From the NCBI GenBank assembly GCA_032718865.1, contig JALUTQ010000027.1, forward strand, positions 372,001 to 436,000: a stretch of DNA of 64,000 nucleotides. Direction: 5' to 3'. A program made the position numbers and the translations under genes. The notes under the pieces are model-generated. The model was not told the origin of the DNA. It saw only the letters and a list, made by a program, of their open reading frames with translations, and ran no database searches. The DNA is from Tilletia caries. Lineage: Eukaryota; Basidiomycota; Exobasidiomycetes; Tilletiales; Tilletiaceae. This document shows, one piece after another, positions 12,201 to 22,159 of this stretch. The first letter of the stretch is position 1. Every line of letters starts with the position of its first letter.

Positions 12201-14621
12201 AGCCGGGGGTGCTGAATGAGGCGCATGCTGTAACATGCCCAAGTTCGAAGACGTCTCGTGCGGTCCCCTGCTCAGGCCCAATTCAGCCTCCGTGTCGCGA
12301 CGCGCTAGGACAACGTCTGGCGTCCGTGGCGCTTGGCTGCTGTCAGAGGAGGGCACCAGTCCCGTCTGCTGTGCAGCACTTCGACTGAACATAGCCGGCA
12401 AGGGCTCATCGGCAGTGCTACCACCATTCGACATCGACATCGGATACGCCACAGGCGTGTCGCCAACCAACATGTGTTCCGGCCTCGGTCCAGCCTCACG
12501 CGAGATCGTCGAAAGATGGGGAGGAGGCTGCTGTCCATAGATCTGCGAACCGCCTCCGCCAGTCCAGCGACCCGAGCCAACCCCGCTCGCGTTCTGGCCG
12601 ATCCTTGCTCGCTCGCGCTCACACCAGACATCCCACCACCCCGCCGCTGGCCGACTGCGTTCGACGGTCCACTCAAAGCGGGCTACAATCGGCAAGCGGA
12701 GTCCGGTCCCTGCTGCCAACATCGACATGGCGGGTGGAACAAGGCTTTGGATTGACCCGGACATGGAATGGTACAGTCGAGCCTGAGACTGGGCGTGGTA
12801 GAGCGACGCGCGCGGAGAGTGAGGCGAGGGCGCGCCAGTGTTCGGGAGTTCCGTTGATCCCTGTAGAGCCTGATTCATGAAGGAGAGCGAGCTGTGATGC
12901 GACTCGATCGGGAGACCGTTTGAGCCCGGTGAGAACTGCTCTGGACCGGGAAAGTCGGGCCCGTAATTGTTGTTAGATCGGGTCGTGGGGCCGCCTCGGT
13001 AAGCAGACTGGCGTGGGACGCGACTGGCTGCATTAACCAGTACATTCCGGCCGTCCTGGCTGACAGCGCTTTCGCTGCTCTCAGATTTGAAGCCACCGGC
13101 ACCATTGACGTTTCGACGAGTTGACACGCTCGAGGGCTGGCGATGGAATCCGGCCTGATTAGAGGCTCGAGATCCCGTAGTGTCATGTGACATAGTGTCA
13201 TAAGATGCGCCAGCTCCATCAAACTCGGCTCCACTGGCCGAGAGACCAGACGAGAGACCAGTCTCGTCCGCGTCGGCATAGATTTGGTTTCCAGAATCGG
13301 CGGGAACGTCAGCAAGGTGCTCCTCCTCTTCGTCGGTCGACTTTGATCGATGGGTAGGGCTGGTGCTGGTGCTGACGCTCGTTTGGGGAGCGGTGCTGTT
13401 CGCCTCGACACTACGAGGACCAGTCGAGCTCACGTCAGCGCGTGGTACAGCTGGTCTCTTGCTCAGTCTGGATGCCCAGGACGCGTCGGAGCGAGCGGCG
13501 ATTCTGCGAACTTCGTCAACCTGGGCATCCCGATGAGCCTGCACTGCCATGCGCTCGGCCTCCTCCTGTTCGAAGTGCCGTTTCCAAAGACCATTCCAGC
13601 TGCGATCTCCGACTCGGGGACCCGGGTTGCCCTCGCCATCGTCGAGCAGGTAGAGCGCAATGCCGCCGATCGAAGGGAGGGAGAGTTCGCGCGCGATGGC
13701 GTACAGTTGGCTTGAGAGCGAAGGATATAGAGGCACCAGGGTGCCGCGCCTGGCAGCACCTGAATCAGAGGGAAAGCTGTGAGGTGAAAACCGGGTCAGA
13801 TCACGTCGTGTGCAGGTTCAGTACTGCGTCGGATTAAAAACTCACTCAGGAGGAGGTACGACTGTGATGAAGTACCGCTCACTGGCTGTGTCACTCCGGG
13901 TGGCTGTGCTGCTCGAAATGGGAATGGACCTTGAAACCGGGGTAACGCCATAGCCTGTCCCAGCCCTGTCAGCATGGTTGATGACCATGGAGCCAGCTGA
14001 GCTGTGATTGTATCGGGGCGACGCAGTGGCCGGGGTGAAAGAGAGCGAGTGGGAGTATGGTGCCGGGCCAGACTGGGTGTCAATACTGGCTGGCTGGGCG
14101 GCGTTGAGACCTCGGGAGGTGGAATGGATGCTGGCTGAAGTTTTGTGATTGGCAACACTGACACCGGTTCCTCTACTCTGCGCGCTCGTGATGGTGCTGC
14201 TACTGCCATAAAGGTTCCCTCTAGGATTAGAGAAGGTCGCGATAGATGAGATGGAGGGAGAGGTGCTATTTGTGTTGCCGGTGCTGGCGGACGAACTTGT
14301 GATGCGATTCCCACTGAGAAGCGTGAGCGTCTTGCGTCCGAAAGATGGTTGCGGATATTGCTGGGTGGGAGTCGGTAACGTCACGGTAGATGCTGCTGTA
14401 TCTGAGAATGCGGCGGATGAGAACTGAGGATGGTCCATGATTGCGGGAGAACCGAGGACTCGTGGTGTTATTGCCGCACCTGGAATTGATGCTACTCCTT
14501 CAGGGAGCCCGTGTTCGCCGTCCCTGCCGACATCACCGTTGGTGAAGCGACCCAAAGCAGCGTTGAAGGGCGGCTGGTGGTGCTGAGTGCTCATGATGCG
14601 GTCCGAAGTCCAAGATTCCAT
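6213..14621 (-). CDS. Giant acidic, largely disordered fungal protein (about 2,779 aa)
   Basis: Two exons, 14621-13846 and 13776-6213, join through a 69-bp intron (GTGAGT...CACAG) in correct phase. The product has about 2,779 residues. The splice junction falls in the most conserved-looking part (about residues 250-330): VVPPP, then RRGTLVPLYPSLSSQLYAIA, SIGGIALYLLDD and GPRVGDRSWNGLWKRHF, which is probably a small folded domain. Before it is a Ser/Thr-rich segment. After it come some 2,400 residues rich in Glu, Asp, Ser and Pro, with poly-Pro tracts such as RREPPPPPPRRALP that could bind SH3 or WW domains. There is a tandem repeat around residues 958-1074 (HSEALPEEETR-like). Two copies of a basic module carry LAARNQERAW and LFGFGFGRKRS (about 1957-1998) and LEARNKQRGW and NFGGLGRKRS (about 2239-2278). 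I believe the N-terminal core belongs to a conserved family of large fungal proteins, but I cannot name a function. A 5'-UTR intron seems likely upstream (TTACAG acceptor near 14641). Confidence 0.85.
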
Positions 14622-15270
14622 CTGCTGATCCGGTTGCTGTGCTCTGTAAGCAGGACAAGATGGGAATGTCAGCCAAAATGCAACCAAGTTCCCACAGAAC
14701 GCAATGAGACGCACCAGAAGATATGGGATTAAACGATGATGTTGAGCAATGCGGATGGGATGGATGTTGGATGAAAGCCCCCTTTCCAGAGCCTGCTGGG
14801 GGAGTGGAGATAGAAGCGCTGTAAGGAGTGGTAGGACAAAGGGGTAAGGGGTTGTCAGTCTCGTCGATGTCAAGGCCGGGCCGTTGGTCCGTACGGGGCA
14901 AGAGTACTGACCTATTGGCAGCGATAGACGGAGCGAGCGCTGCTGATGTACGACACTTTCTTCACTACGGTCTTGAGATATCCCAGCGAGACCAGCGATA
15001 CGGTCGTGGACAAGAAGAAAGTGAGGACGCGGTCGAAGCGCGGAGAGGCTGTGACCAGCGAGAATCGAAATGAGCAGACACCGGACTCAATTACGTAAGC
15101 ATCCCGGCGGTTCCAACTGTCTCAGCACTGCAGCAGTCTGCTCCAAAACCCTGCACAAAACGCGCCACAAAGTCAAGATTGCCACGTGTGTTTTCGATGG
15201 TAAAATTCCATCACCATCATCACCCACACCACGTTCCCAGCGCATCGAGCCGTCTGCCCCTCCGTTCTGG

Positions 15271-15483
15271 ATGCTGGATGCTCGAATTGATGATGCCCCA
15301 AAGGCAAGGAGTGTGAGCGACGCTGGACCTGGAGAAGAGATGAAGCTGCCGACTCCCTCTCGCAGTGGTAGCGTCCAGAACAGTCGAATCCTGACCCTCT
15401 GGTTCGTGTTCAACCTTGCCCTCGCGCTGACCTCCCTCCTCGTTCTCTACACCGCCAACCCTGCCGGTCGATCCATGGGTTGA
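15271..15483 (+). CDS. Small possible membrane protein, 70 aa
   Basis: A short frame begins with an ATG at 15271 and ends with a single strongly hydrophobic segment (LTLWFVFNLALALTSLLVLY) after a Ser/Pro-rich, basic-acidic N-terminus. The start of that segment recalls the first helix of triose-phosphate or nucleotide-sugar transporters, but the match stops at once. It could be a real small membrane protein or a 5' remnant of a larger gene cut off by the adjacent transposon. Evidence is weak. Confidence 0.3.
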   Translation: MLDARIDDAPKARSVSDAGPGEEMKLPTPSRSGSVQNSRILTLWFVFNLALALTSLLVLYTANPAGRSMG

Positions 15484-16350
15484 CGGGTTCTGTGATTTCT
15501 GGATCGCCCGGCCAATTAGTAGGGCGGATCATTTTTGGATTGACGTGCACTTCAAAGAGGGGGCTTTAAAGGAGCCCAATTTGTGGGTGATCCATAGATG
15601 ATCCAAAAGTAATCCCAAAATGGTGATCCATCAACAGCTTCCCAAGTAATCATCCCCTGACACTCCTTTCCATTAGGGAGTTTCGCGGGTGACGGGCTTG
15701 ATTCCGACAAACATTTGCTTTGTCGAAATCCGTTGGCCATTCTCGGTGTTTCGGCGTTTTGACAGGTTTCAGGAGATTTCGACAGAGAAAGCCGTTGAGA
15801 TTCCAGTCTTGTCACAATACCAGCTCTGGAGCTGCTCTTGCGACACTTTTTTCCTCTGTGCATACTTCTGAAGACGAACCGTAGACACCTCCTTCTCGAC
15901 CTCCTGACGCTCATGCAGCTTATGCTGGCCATTTGAACCTCAAGAATGCGTATCACGGAGCTCTCCTCGACACCGACGGGCGACGATTCCCTGCGGCCCT
16001 GCGGGCCTGTCCTCATCACTTGCGGTTACGCCTCTGCCCTGCGACTTCAAAGGTCCTTCTCTCCTTGCTTCCACAGCTTCTGCGTTTTGGCATCTGTACG
16101 CGACGCGTGCTGCGAATCTGCGATCATTCCTTCAGGCTCACTAGTCTCCTTACTCCTATCTTGCTTCTCACAGTCCACAGATCGTCTCTAGTCTCTACAG
16201 CGGTACAGACTGCTGATAAATGCTGACTGCTTTCCTCTCGTTCTGCTTTCGTGCTGCCCCTTCCCTTTACTCATTCCCCCCACTTCTATCTCTTCTCCCA
16301 TCTTCTTACTTCCAGCCTCCCTATCCTTTTCCCATCTTTAGCCCAGCACC
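15484..16350. other. Left flank and 5' leader of the Harbinger-type element
   Basis: No gene is recognised. The first 160 bases have GATC-rich inverted motifs (GGATCGCCC near 15502 and GGGCGGATC near 15523). From about 16230 the strand is pyrimidine-rich (runs of TTCC/CTTC) up to the ATG of the SANT gene, which is typical of a fungal promoter or leader. Confidence 0.4.
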
Positions 16351-17748
16351 ATGGCCAAAGGTATGAACCAATCCAAGGCCGTTGGCACACAGGCCGCGCC
16401 CATCGAGATCCCGTCTTCGTCTTCTGAGGCGAGTTCCAACGCATCGCCCGCAATCAGTCAACTGTCGGACCACAGCACGACCACGCAGTCGACTACATCG
16501 TCCCGTCAGCCATGGTCCATCGAGGAGACGGTTGAGCTTGTCAAGCTGCTCAAAGACAACATACATTACCAGACTATGTTTCTTCCCGGGCACAACAAGA
16601 GCCACGCGCAGAAAACAGGACCGGCTCAGAAGACGGCAATTCTGCGGGCCATGAGGGACCACATTTTCGGCGAAGGCAAGTCCAAGACGGAAGCCGGCGT
16701 CAAGTCCAAGATCATCAGCACGGTAGAGCGATACCGGCACTTCCTCCGAGCCATGTCTACCACCGGCCAAGGTCTTCTCCTCGAGGAGATGTTCGAGGGC
16801 CCGATCAAGAACGCGCGAGAGCAGCTGCTGGCGAAATGTCCCTGGTGGGAGGACATGCATGAGATGATGCGCGATCGGAACTCATCCGACCCTTCCAAGC
16901 TGGTCACTGGCGCTGGTGAAATCAAGCCCCAAGGCACAGCAAGTCAAATTGACGAGGACACGAGCTCACCGGATGCGACCGAGGACGTCTTTTCGGAGGA
17001 CGATATCGACAATGAAGGCGGCATGGTTGGACTCGGATTACTTTCCCAGGTTGCAGCTCGCCGAGCCAAACGACGATACGAATCAGAGGATGAGGAAGAT
17101 CAAGATATCGATATGGACAGCTCAATGTCTACGCCTCGTGCATCCGCCACAGCGTCGTCGAGCAAGCTTCGCCTCCCCGTTCGTTCTCTCCCGCAGATGT
17201 CCCGGCTGATCGATGCCAGCGAGAACTATCCCATGGCCAAGAGATCCGTCCAGAGAGAACCCGCCCCCAAGCCTACTGTCAAGGACGAGAAAGGCAAGGC
17301 TGCCGATCGTTCTGACTTCAAGTCCAACGGCAGCAAGTCTCCTTCCAAGACCGGCAAGTCGAGTGCTTCCGACAAGGTCGTTGACGACTTCGGACGATAT
17401 TTCGTCGAGGACCGAGAACATCGGTCCAAGGTCATGTCTGAGAAGGAACAGACCAAACGATTGCGACTCGAGCTTCGTTCACAAGATCGTTTACAAGACC
17501 GCGAGAAGGACAAGGAGTTCCTGGATCGACGCATGGATGCCATCATCAATAAGCTGGACGTCATCCACACGCAGACCACAAGCAACGCCCAGGCCATCGC
17601 TCAGCTTGCCAGCAGCAACGCCCAAGCTATCGCGCAACTTACCAGTCGCGTCGACACCTTCATGAACAAAGTCGACATGGTCGCGATGGTTCTTCACCAC
17701 ATCACCCCCGGAGGTGCATCTGGTCCTGGTGCTATGGGCCGTCCTTGA
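16351..17748 (+). CDS. Myb/SANT-like DNA-binding protein of a Harbinger element
   Basis: A single open frame of 465 residues. An N-terminal Ser/Thr-rich leader is followed by a SANT/Myb-like domain at about residues 50-180: RQPWSIEETVELVKLLKDN, IFGEGKSKTEAGVKSKI and ERYRHF, with CPWWEDMHEMM at its end. Spaced tryptophans in a helical context are usual for the Myb/SANT proteins that accompany PIF/Harbinger transposases, help them enter the nucleus and bind element ends. The middle is acidic and Ser-rich with basic nuclear-signal-like clusters (RRAKRR). The C-terminal third (KEFLDRRMDAIINKLDVIH and repeated NAQAIAQL) is a predicted coiled coil. It converges on the transposase gene, with 330 bp between the two. 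No stop or frameshift is seen. Confidence 0.8.
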   Translation: MAKGMNQSKAVGTQAAPIEIPSSSSEASSNASPAISQLSDHSTTTQSTTSSRQPWSIEETVELVKLLKDNIHYQTMFLPGHNKSHAQKTGPAQKTAILRAMRDHIFGEGKSKTEAGVKSKIISTVERYRHFLRAMSTTGQGLLLEEMFEGPIKNAREQLLAKCPWWEDMHEMMRDRNSSDPSKLVTGAGEIKPQGTASQIDEDTSSPDATEDVFSEDDIDNEGGMVGLGLLSQVAARRAKRRYESEDEEDQDIDMDSSMSTPRASATASSSKLRLPVRSLPQMSRLIDASENYPMAKRSVQREPAPKPTVKDEKGKAADRSDFKSNGSKSPSKTGKSSASDKVVDDFGRYFVEDREHRSKVMSEKEQTKRLRLELRSQDRLQDREKDKEFLDRRMDAIINKLDVIHTQTTSNAQAIAQLASSNAQAIAQLTSRVDTFMNKVDMVAMVLHHITPGGASGPGAMGRP

Positions 17749-18075
17749 ATGCGTGATCTCCATTATCTCCATCTTCAATCTTTCCATTTTCCTTCTGCGA
17801 CACTTAATGCCTCATCTCGTTCACGCTTTACCCTCTCCACACGCAACCCGCAATCTCGACTTTGGTTCTATCTCCCGGCTCTTCATTCTACTTATCACAT
17901 CGATCTTTCATCTCATCTCGCCGACCTTCTCAAGTTCCACCTTTGCACCATCTTCAAGACGTATCAATGCCATGCTACATTTATTATAATCGTATTCCCA
18001 GTCCAGAATGGTCCCGTTGATGATAATCGTATCCCAGAATAGTCCTGTCACGCCCGCGCCATCAGCCTTTGCTTG

Positions 18076-19827
18076 TCACGAAGCTCCAGCCGCTCCAGTA
18101 CCTCCACGCCCGCGCCCGCGACCTCGAACTTGTCCGCGTCCTCGGCCCCGACCCCGAGCTTGTTGTTGTCTCAGTGCACGCCTGTTTGCTGCTGCTTCGG
18201 CCTTCTTGGCCAGCCAGCGCTGGTACTCTGCCTCGGTCCGATCGTGCAGTCTCGATTGTTCCGTAGTGTCCTCGAACTCCCAGTCTTTGGCAGTGAACAA
18301 GGCCTTGTGGAGCTTCTCGCGCACGGCTTTGGCGCCCAGCCTGCGATCTTGGTCACGTTGAGTCTGCGACTGACTCTGGAGACGGTCCCGGGTTGCAGAT
18401 GCTCTAGCTTCGTAAGCATTGACGCGACGTGTCCATGCTTCCCTCTCCAACGCGGTCTGATCGGTGTTGCCTTGATCCAGGTCTTCCCAGGCCTTAGCGG
18501 CCTCTTCCGAAAGCATGGATAGGTCGATGAATGTGCGACGCTCTTCCACTCTATCCCATCGCAGAGCCAGGTTGTGTGCGACGAGCGCACCCACAATCGT
18601 TGTCGTAATCCGATCGTGATCCACTTCGTCCCTCACGAGTTGCCGCAGTCCTCGAAGGCATTGGAACCGTCCTTTGAGGTAGCCGAACGCGTGTTCGGAC
18701 CGGACTCTGACCTTGCTGACCGTGTAGTTGAACCTCCGGAAGTCCCTGGATTTGGCAGCGACTACGTGATCGTAGGGTCCGCACGTGTGTTCCGACAATC
18801 CATAGCCCCCGTCCGCCCAGACAAACTCGCCCGCCTCCAGATAGATCCCAGGCCTCTTCATGATGTCGCTTGCCGCAAACGCTCGAGAGTCCTGTGTCGC
18901 CCCCTTGTAGCCGACGACGTAGTCGATAACTCGATAGGTTGTTGGCAAAACGACGAGCTGAATGTTGAGGGAGTATTGCGATTTGCGGTCGAAGTATTCT
19001 CGATGATAGGCTTTCTTGCCGGGCTTGAACGCCAAAGGAACCAAGCTCCCGTCTACCATCGAGTATCCGCCGCTGAAGTCGACGCACTCCAACTGGGCAG
19101 CAACCCATGCTTTGGCGATCTCCTTCTCCTCGTTGCTTGCCCAGCAGAGTGTTTGATCCCGCATGTCGTACAGAACCTTGCAGACCGACCCCACGTACTT
19201 GACGACCGATCCTTCCGCGCAGCCGCAGACAAACGCAACGTCGACCACTCCGCCTCCGTTACCGTATCTACCCATCCAGTAGAACGCAACAGCCGCTTGC
19301 TCGGCAACCGAAGCACCTGCCCGTCAAGGGTCTTTGACGGCGAACATCTCGTGCGGCTCCAGCAACTTGACGATCGTGACGAAGGCGTCTGGTTTCATCC
19401 GTACCAGGTGACGGTAGAAGACTGCATCTCCAACAGCAGTCGAGGTTTGAAGACGATGAAGTCGGTCGACCAGGCGCTCCATACCGCGGGGCGTACGCCG
19501 TTCGTTGAGGACCCGTCTAGACTCCAGCTGCTGAAGTATCCTGATGACGAACTCGAAGTCGTCCATTGCTGAGTCCGAACTGACGATCATGCTGGAAGCG
19601 GCCCCGGAAGACGACATGTCCATGCTGCTGCTCGTCGAGTCTGTATCCCACCCGTCGCTGCTCGTCAATGAGGAGCTTTGAGATGACGAATTTGATTGGG
19701 CAGAGTCCAGGGGGAGTACGTCGCTGTTGAGACCGTCCCAAGCAAGCGAGCGACCAAGCAGAAAGGCCCGAAGCAAAGCAGTGCGCGTCGTACGAAGCGT
19801 TCGTTCTCGCTCTGAGGTCCTCGGCAT
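18076..19827 (-). pseudogene. HARBI1-type DDE transposase, one in-frame stop
   Basis: Minus-strand frame starting at MPRTSERERT (19827) and reading in one frame to 18076, about 583 codons, broken only by a TGA at 19324-19326. Upstream is a Ser-rich N-terminus and a helical segment (FEFVIRILQQLESRRVLNE, VFYRHLVRMKPDAF). Downstream is the DDE_4 catalytic core: SVAEQAAVAFYWMGRYGNGG, then VDGS with the first Asp, WADGGYG with the second Asp, and SEHAFGYLKGRFQCLRG with the Glu. All three catalytic residues are present. The C-terminus is basic, with a run of Arg-Gly repeats (RGRGRGQVRGRGRGRGG) that may bind nucleic acid. The stop lies between the conserved lead-in and the core, in codon context CCT TGA CGG. 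A C-to-T change of a CGA Arg codon at a CpG would explain it. Otherwise the gene looks recent and intact. Confidence 0.85.
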
Positions 19828-20165
19828 AATTGCTGCTGAGCAGGTCGGTAAGCTGCGAAGGAAAGCCGAAAGAGACTGATACAGGCTGGTATAGATGGCC
19901 CATGCTTTCGCGGCCAAGAAGGAAGGGGGCTATGATTCTCGCGTGGACAGCACGTGGAAATCAGAAGCAAGCCGCGATTTCCGAACTCTGTCGCTTCACA
20001 GAGCGAAAAGAATATGCAATTGTCCATCGGTGCATTCGCTGGTCGACGCAGAGGAACGCACACATAAACCGCTACAACAGAGAAGTACACAAACTCGCCA
20101 TTCACCAACCAAAACCCTTAATGCTGTCCAATCCTCGCTCGACCAGGCTTCTGGTTCTGTCTTCT

Positions 20166-20817
20166 CACTGTGCCATCCGAGGTAGTTTCCAGTTGGTGGA
20201 AACCCCGTGAAAACTCGATAGTTTTCGACGCCGAAAACTAAATAATGCGCAGCAGTTTTCCTACAGTTTTCCTATGTCGAAAACCCTTTGGTGTAGCACG
20301 GGCCACCTTATGTAAGCCTCCTGTAGACCACGCCACCGCGGTGGGGTCAAGCGCTGCCACCGCCTGGTCTCAAGGTGTCGGCGTGTCGCTGCCCAGGCAC
20401 TGCCTACCCATGCCACTCGACACATCCACACTCACCACTGAACAGTGCAGGTCTCAACACAAGGATACACAGATAGCAATACAGTAATTCCACGGTTTCT
20501 GTCGTCAGACATGAGCATCGTTTTGGTCAGGAAGCAGCTATGAATTTTCTGAGGTTGAAGCCGGTTACCTAGAAACCCTGAGACTGTTGAGCGTGGTCAT
20601 TCCAATTGGGGAAACCAAGAGGTCTTTGCCCGGCATCGACCTGCTAGACCCGCTTCAAGTTTCCAAGTACCGAAAACCCTTCGAAAACTGCACAGTTTTC
20701 TGAGCTGAGAAAACTGCCGGAAAACTGGTCCAGTTTCCAGCGCTATGGAAATCCCATGGAAACTGCGGATTTCCAATTAGTTTCCACCAACTGGAAACTA
20801 CTTCATTTGGCACAGTG
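20166..20817. mobile_element. Non-autonomous CACTA-like element (652 bp MITE)
   Basis: The left end (CACTGTGCCA, then GTAGTTTCCAGTTGGTGGAAA) and the right end are inverted copies over about 38 bp with roughly half a dozen mismatches clustered near position 12. The ends begin CACTG, and the flanks are both TCT (20163-20165 and 20818-20820), fitting the 3-bp target duplication of the CACTA/EnSpm superfamily. Inside, short GAAAAC/GTTTTC motifs recur in both orientations next to each end (about 20210-20285 and 20675-20730), like the subterminal transposase-binding repeats of CACTA elements. There is no coding sequence. It must be mobilised by a transposase elsewhere. Confidence 0.8.
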
Positions 20818-21489
20818 TCTGACGTTTCATGGCGCATACAGCATACTGTTTGAGATTGCTGCGAAGGACCAAGGAAGCATTGTGAAGGAAAGAGAGATCG
20901 GTTGAATTGGACCGTGGGTACGTCGGTGAGGTCGTTGTGAGTCGTGGGTTGTGGCTCGGGGGTGAAATGAGAAAAGAGCATTGGATTATTCATTATTGAC
21001 AGCCCTCCAACCTTGGTAAGAACGTCACGTCGCCATGTCGAAATCCGAAAGTGGTGGAGCTGGAAGGAAGTCCACTATCACTCGTCGATCTCGTCCTGGT
21101 CGAGCCATTCTTCGTCCGCATGCTCGAAGTGCTCGGCGAACGAAATTTCTTCAGTGTTGAACAACATACTATAGTATACTGTTTTCAGGGGCTCGGGTAG
21201 TATACTCCATTCCCCAGACTTATAGTTTGGGGTTTTAGAACCGGGTTTCGTTACGGCCGAACCTCCATTATGTCATGCCGCAAGCTAGCTACCTTTTTTT
21301 GCAAGGATTGATCCCTTCAAACCAGCACATTTACTCCGTTGTTTTGTAGCCCGCACCTGCTCCCACATCAATGAGCTTCAACGGACGAGAATTGATGGTG
21401 CTGGAGCTTGTCTGTCGCAGACTCGCTGAGGTAATGATTAGCATCTATGTCCGAAGCGCCACGTGACATTGCTCTCAGCTCGATCGATC
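20818..21489. other. Transposon debris with AT-rich palindromes
   Basis: No intact gene. On the minus strand, 21166-21080 reads FNTEEISFAEHFEHADEEW and then a stop, which looks like the C-terminus of a lost transposase-type protein. From 21165 there is a palindromic ACTATAGTATAC-type sequence. The stretch 21209-21262 resembles, in order and spacing, the 3' end of the CACTA-like transposase at 53469-53520 (shared TTCCCCAGACTT, TGGGGTT and TTACGGCCGA). Confidence 0.5.
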
Positions 21490-22159
21490 AACGGAGATAG
21501 AGGCAAACGCTGGCACCGCTAACTTTGTCCTTGTTCTCCCGATCCTTCGCATGGGGTGACAGCGACCACCACCACCACCACCACAATACCAACCTCAATG
21601 CAACCACCACCCACCCCACAACCGTTATCTCGAATCTCCTCAAGTTCCACTACCAAGGATTCCACCGCCACCACGCATCGCGAGCTTCCGATTTCTTCCA
21701 GGATGCTCCCACCACCGCATCGGAAACGTTATGCCTTCTCTGCTTGCGACTTGCTGTCGCAGCGAAGATTATATGCTCATCCCTAGTCCTGATGTTTGTT
21801 ACGTCGTCCATAAAGTGAGCCACCTCCTACTTCAGACTCTTCTGTTCGATGTCGATTCATCTGCCATCTCTATCCGTCACAGACTGTTCACACCCACATC
21901 CGAAAGTCCTCAACAGCATCTTCTCCAGTCGCTTCTTGCCCGCTACTGCACCATCCGTTTACAACTCTCTCGAATTGGTGCGTTACTTCGGCGTCTTCGT
22001 CGCGGCATGCCCATCTACAGACACATGTTGACCGGTGTCTACACTTTCTTCCTTTCTCCACAGCTCAGGTTGTCCCTCATCGCTAAGCAAGAACCACACA
22101 TCGAACCGCTATTACGTATCCGGGTATCATGCCGCGCTTTGTGATCAAGAGGTCTTTGT

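Larger units (their letters stand above)
15490..20162. mobile_element. PIF/Harbinger-type DNA transposon (approximate limits)
   Basis: Two convergent genes, a Myb/SANT-like protein (plus) and a DDE transposase of the HARBI1 type (minus), form the standard two-gene content of PIF/Harbinger elements. I could not find convincing terminal inverted repeats or the expected TWA target duplication, so the limits are set by the gene content and the neighbouring elements. The left flank (15484-15640) has several GGATC/GATCC motifs in both orientations, which could be subterminal repeats. The transposase has one stop codon, so the copy is probably non-autonomous. Confidence 0.6.

Noticed and set aside
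6539..13736. Many plus-strand open frames opposite the giant gene
   Set aside because: They mirror the biased codon composition of the minus-strand gene and show no features of their own.
15271..15483. Triose-phosphate or nucleotide-sugar transporter fragment
   Set aside because: Only about ten residues resemble the first helix. The following residues do not match, so the family was not assigned.
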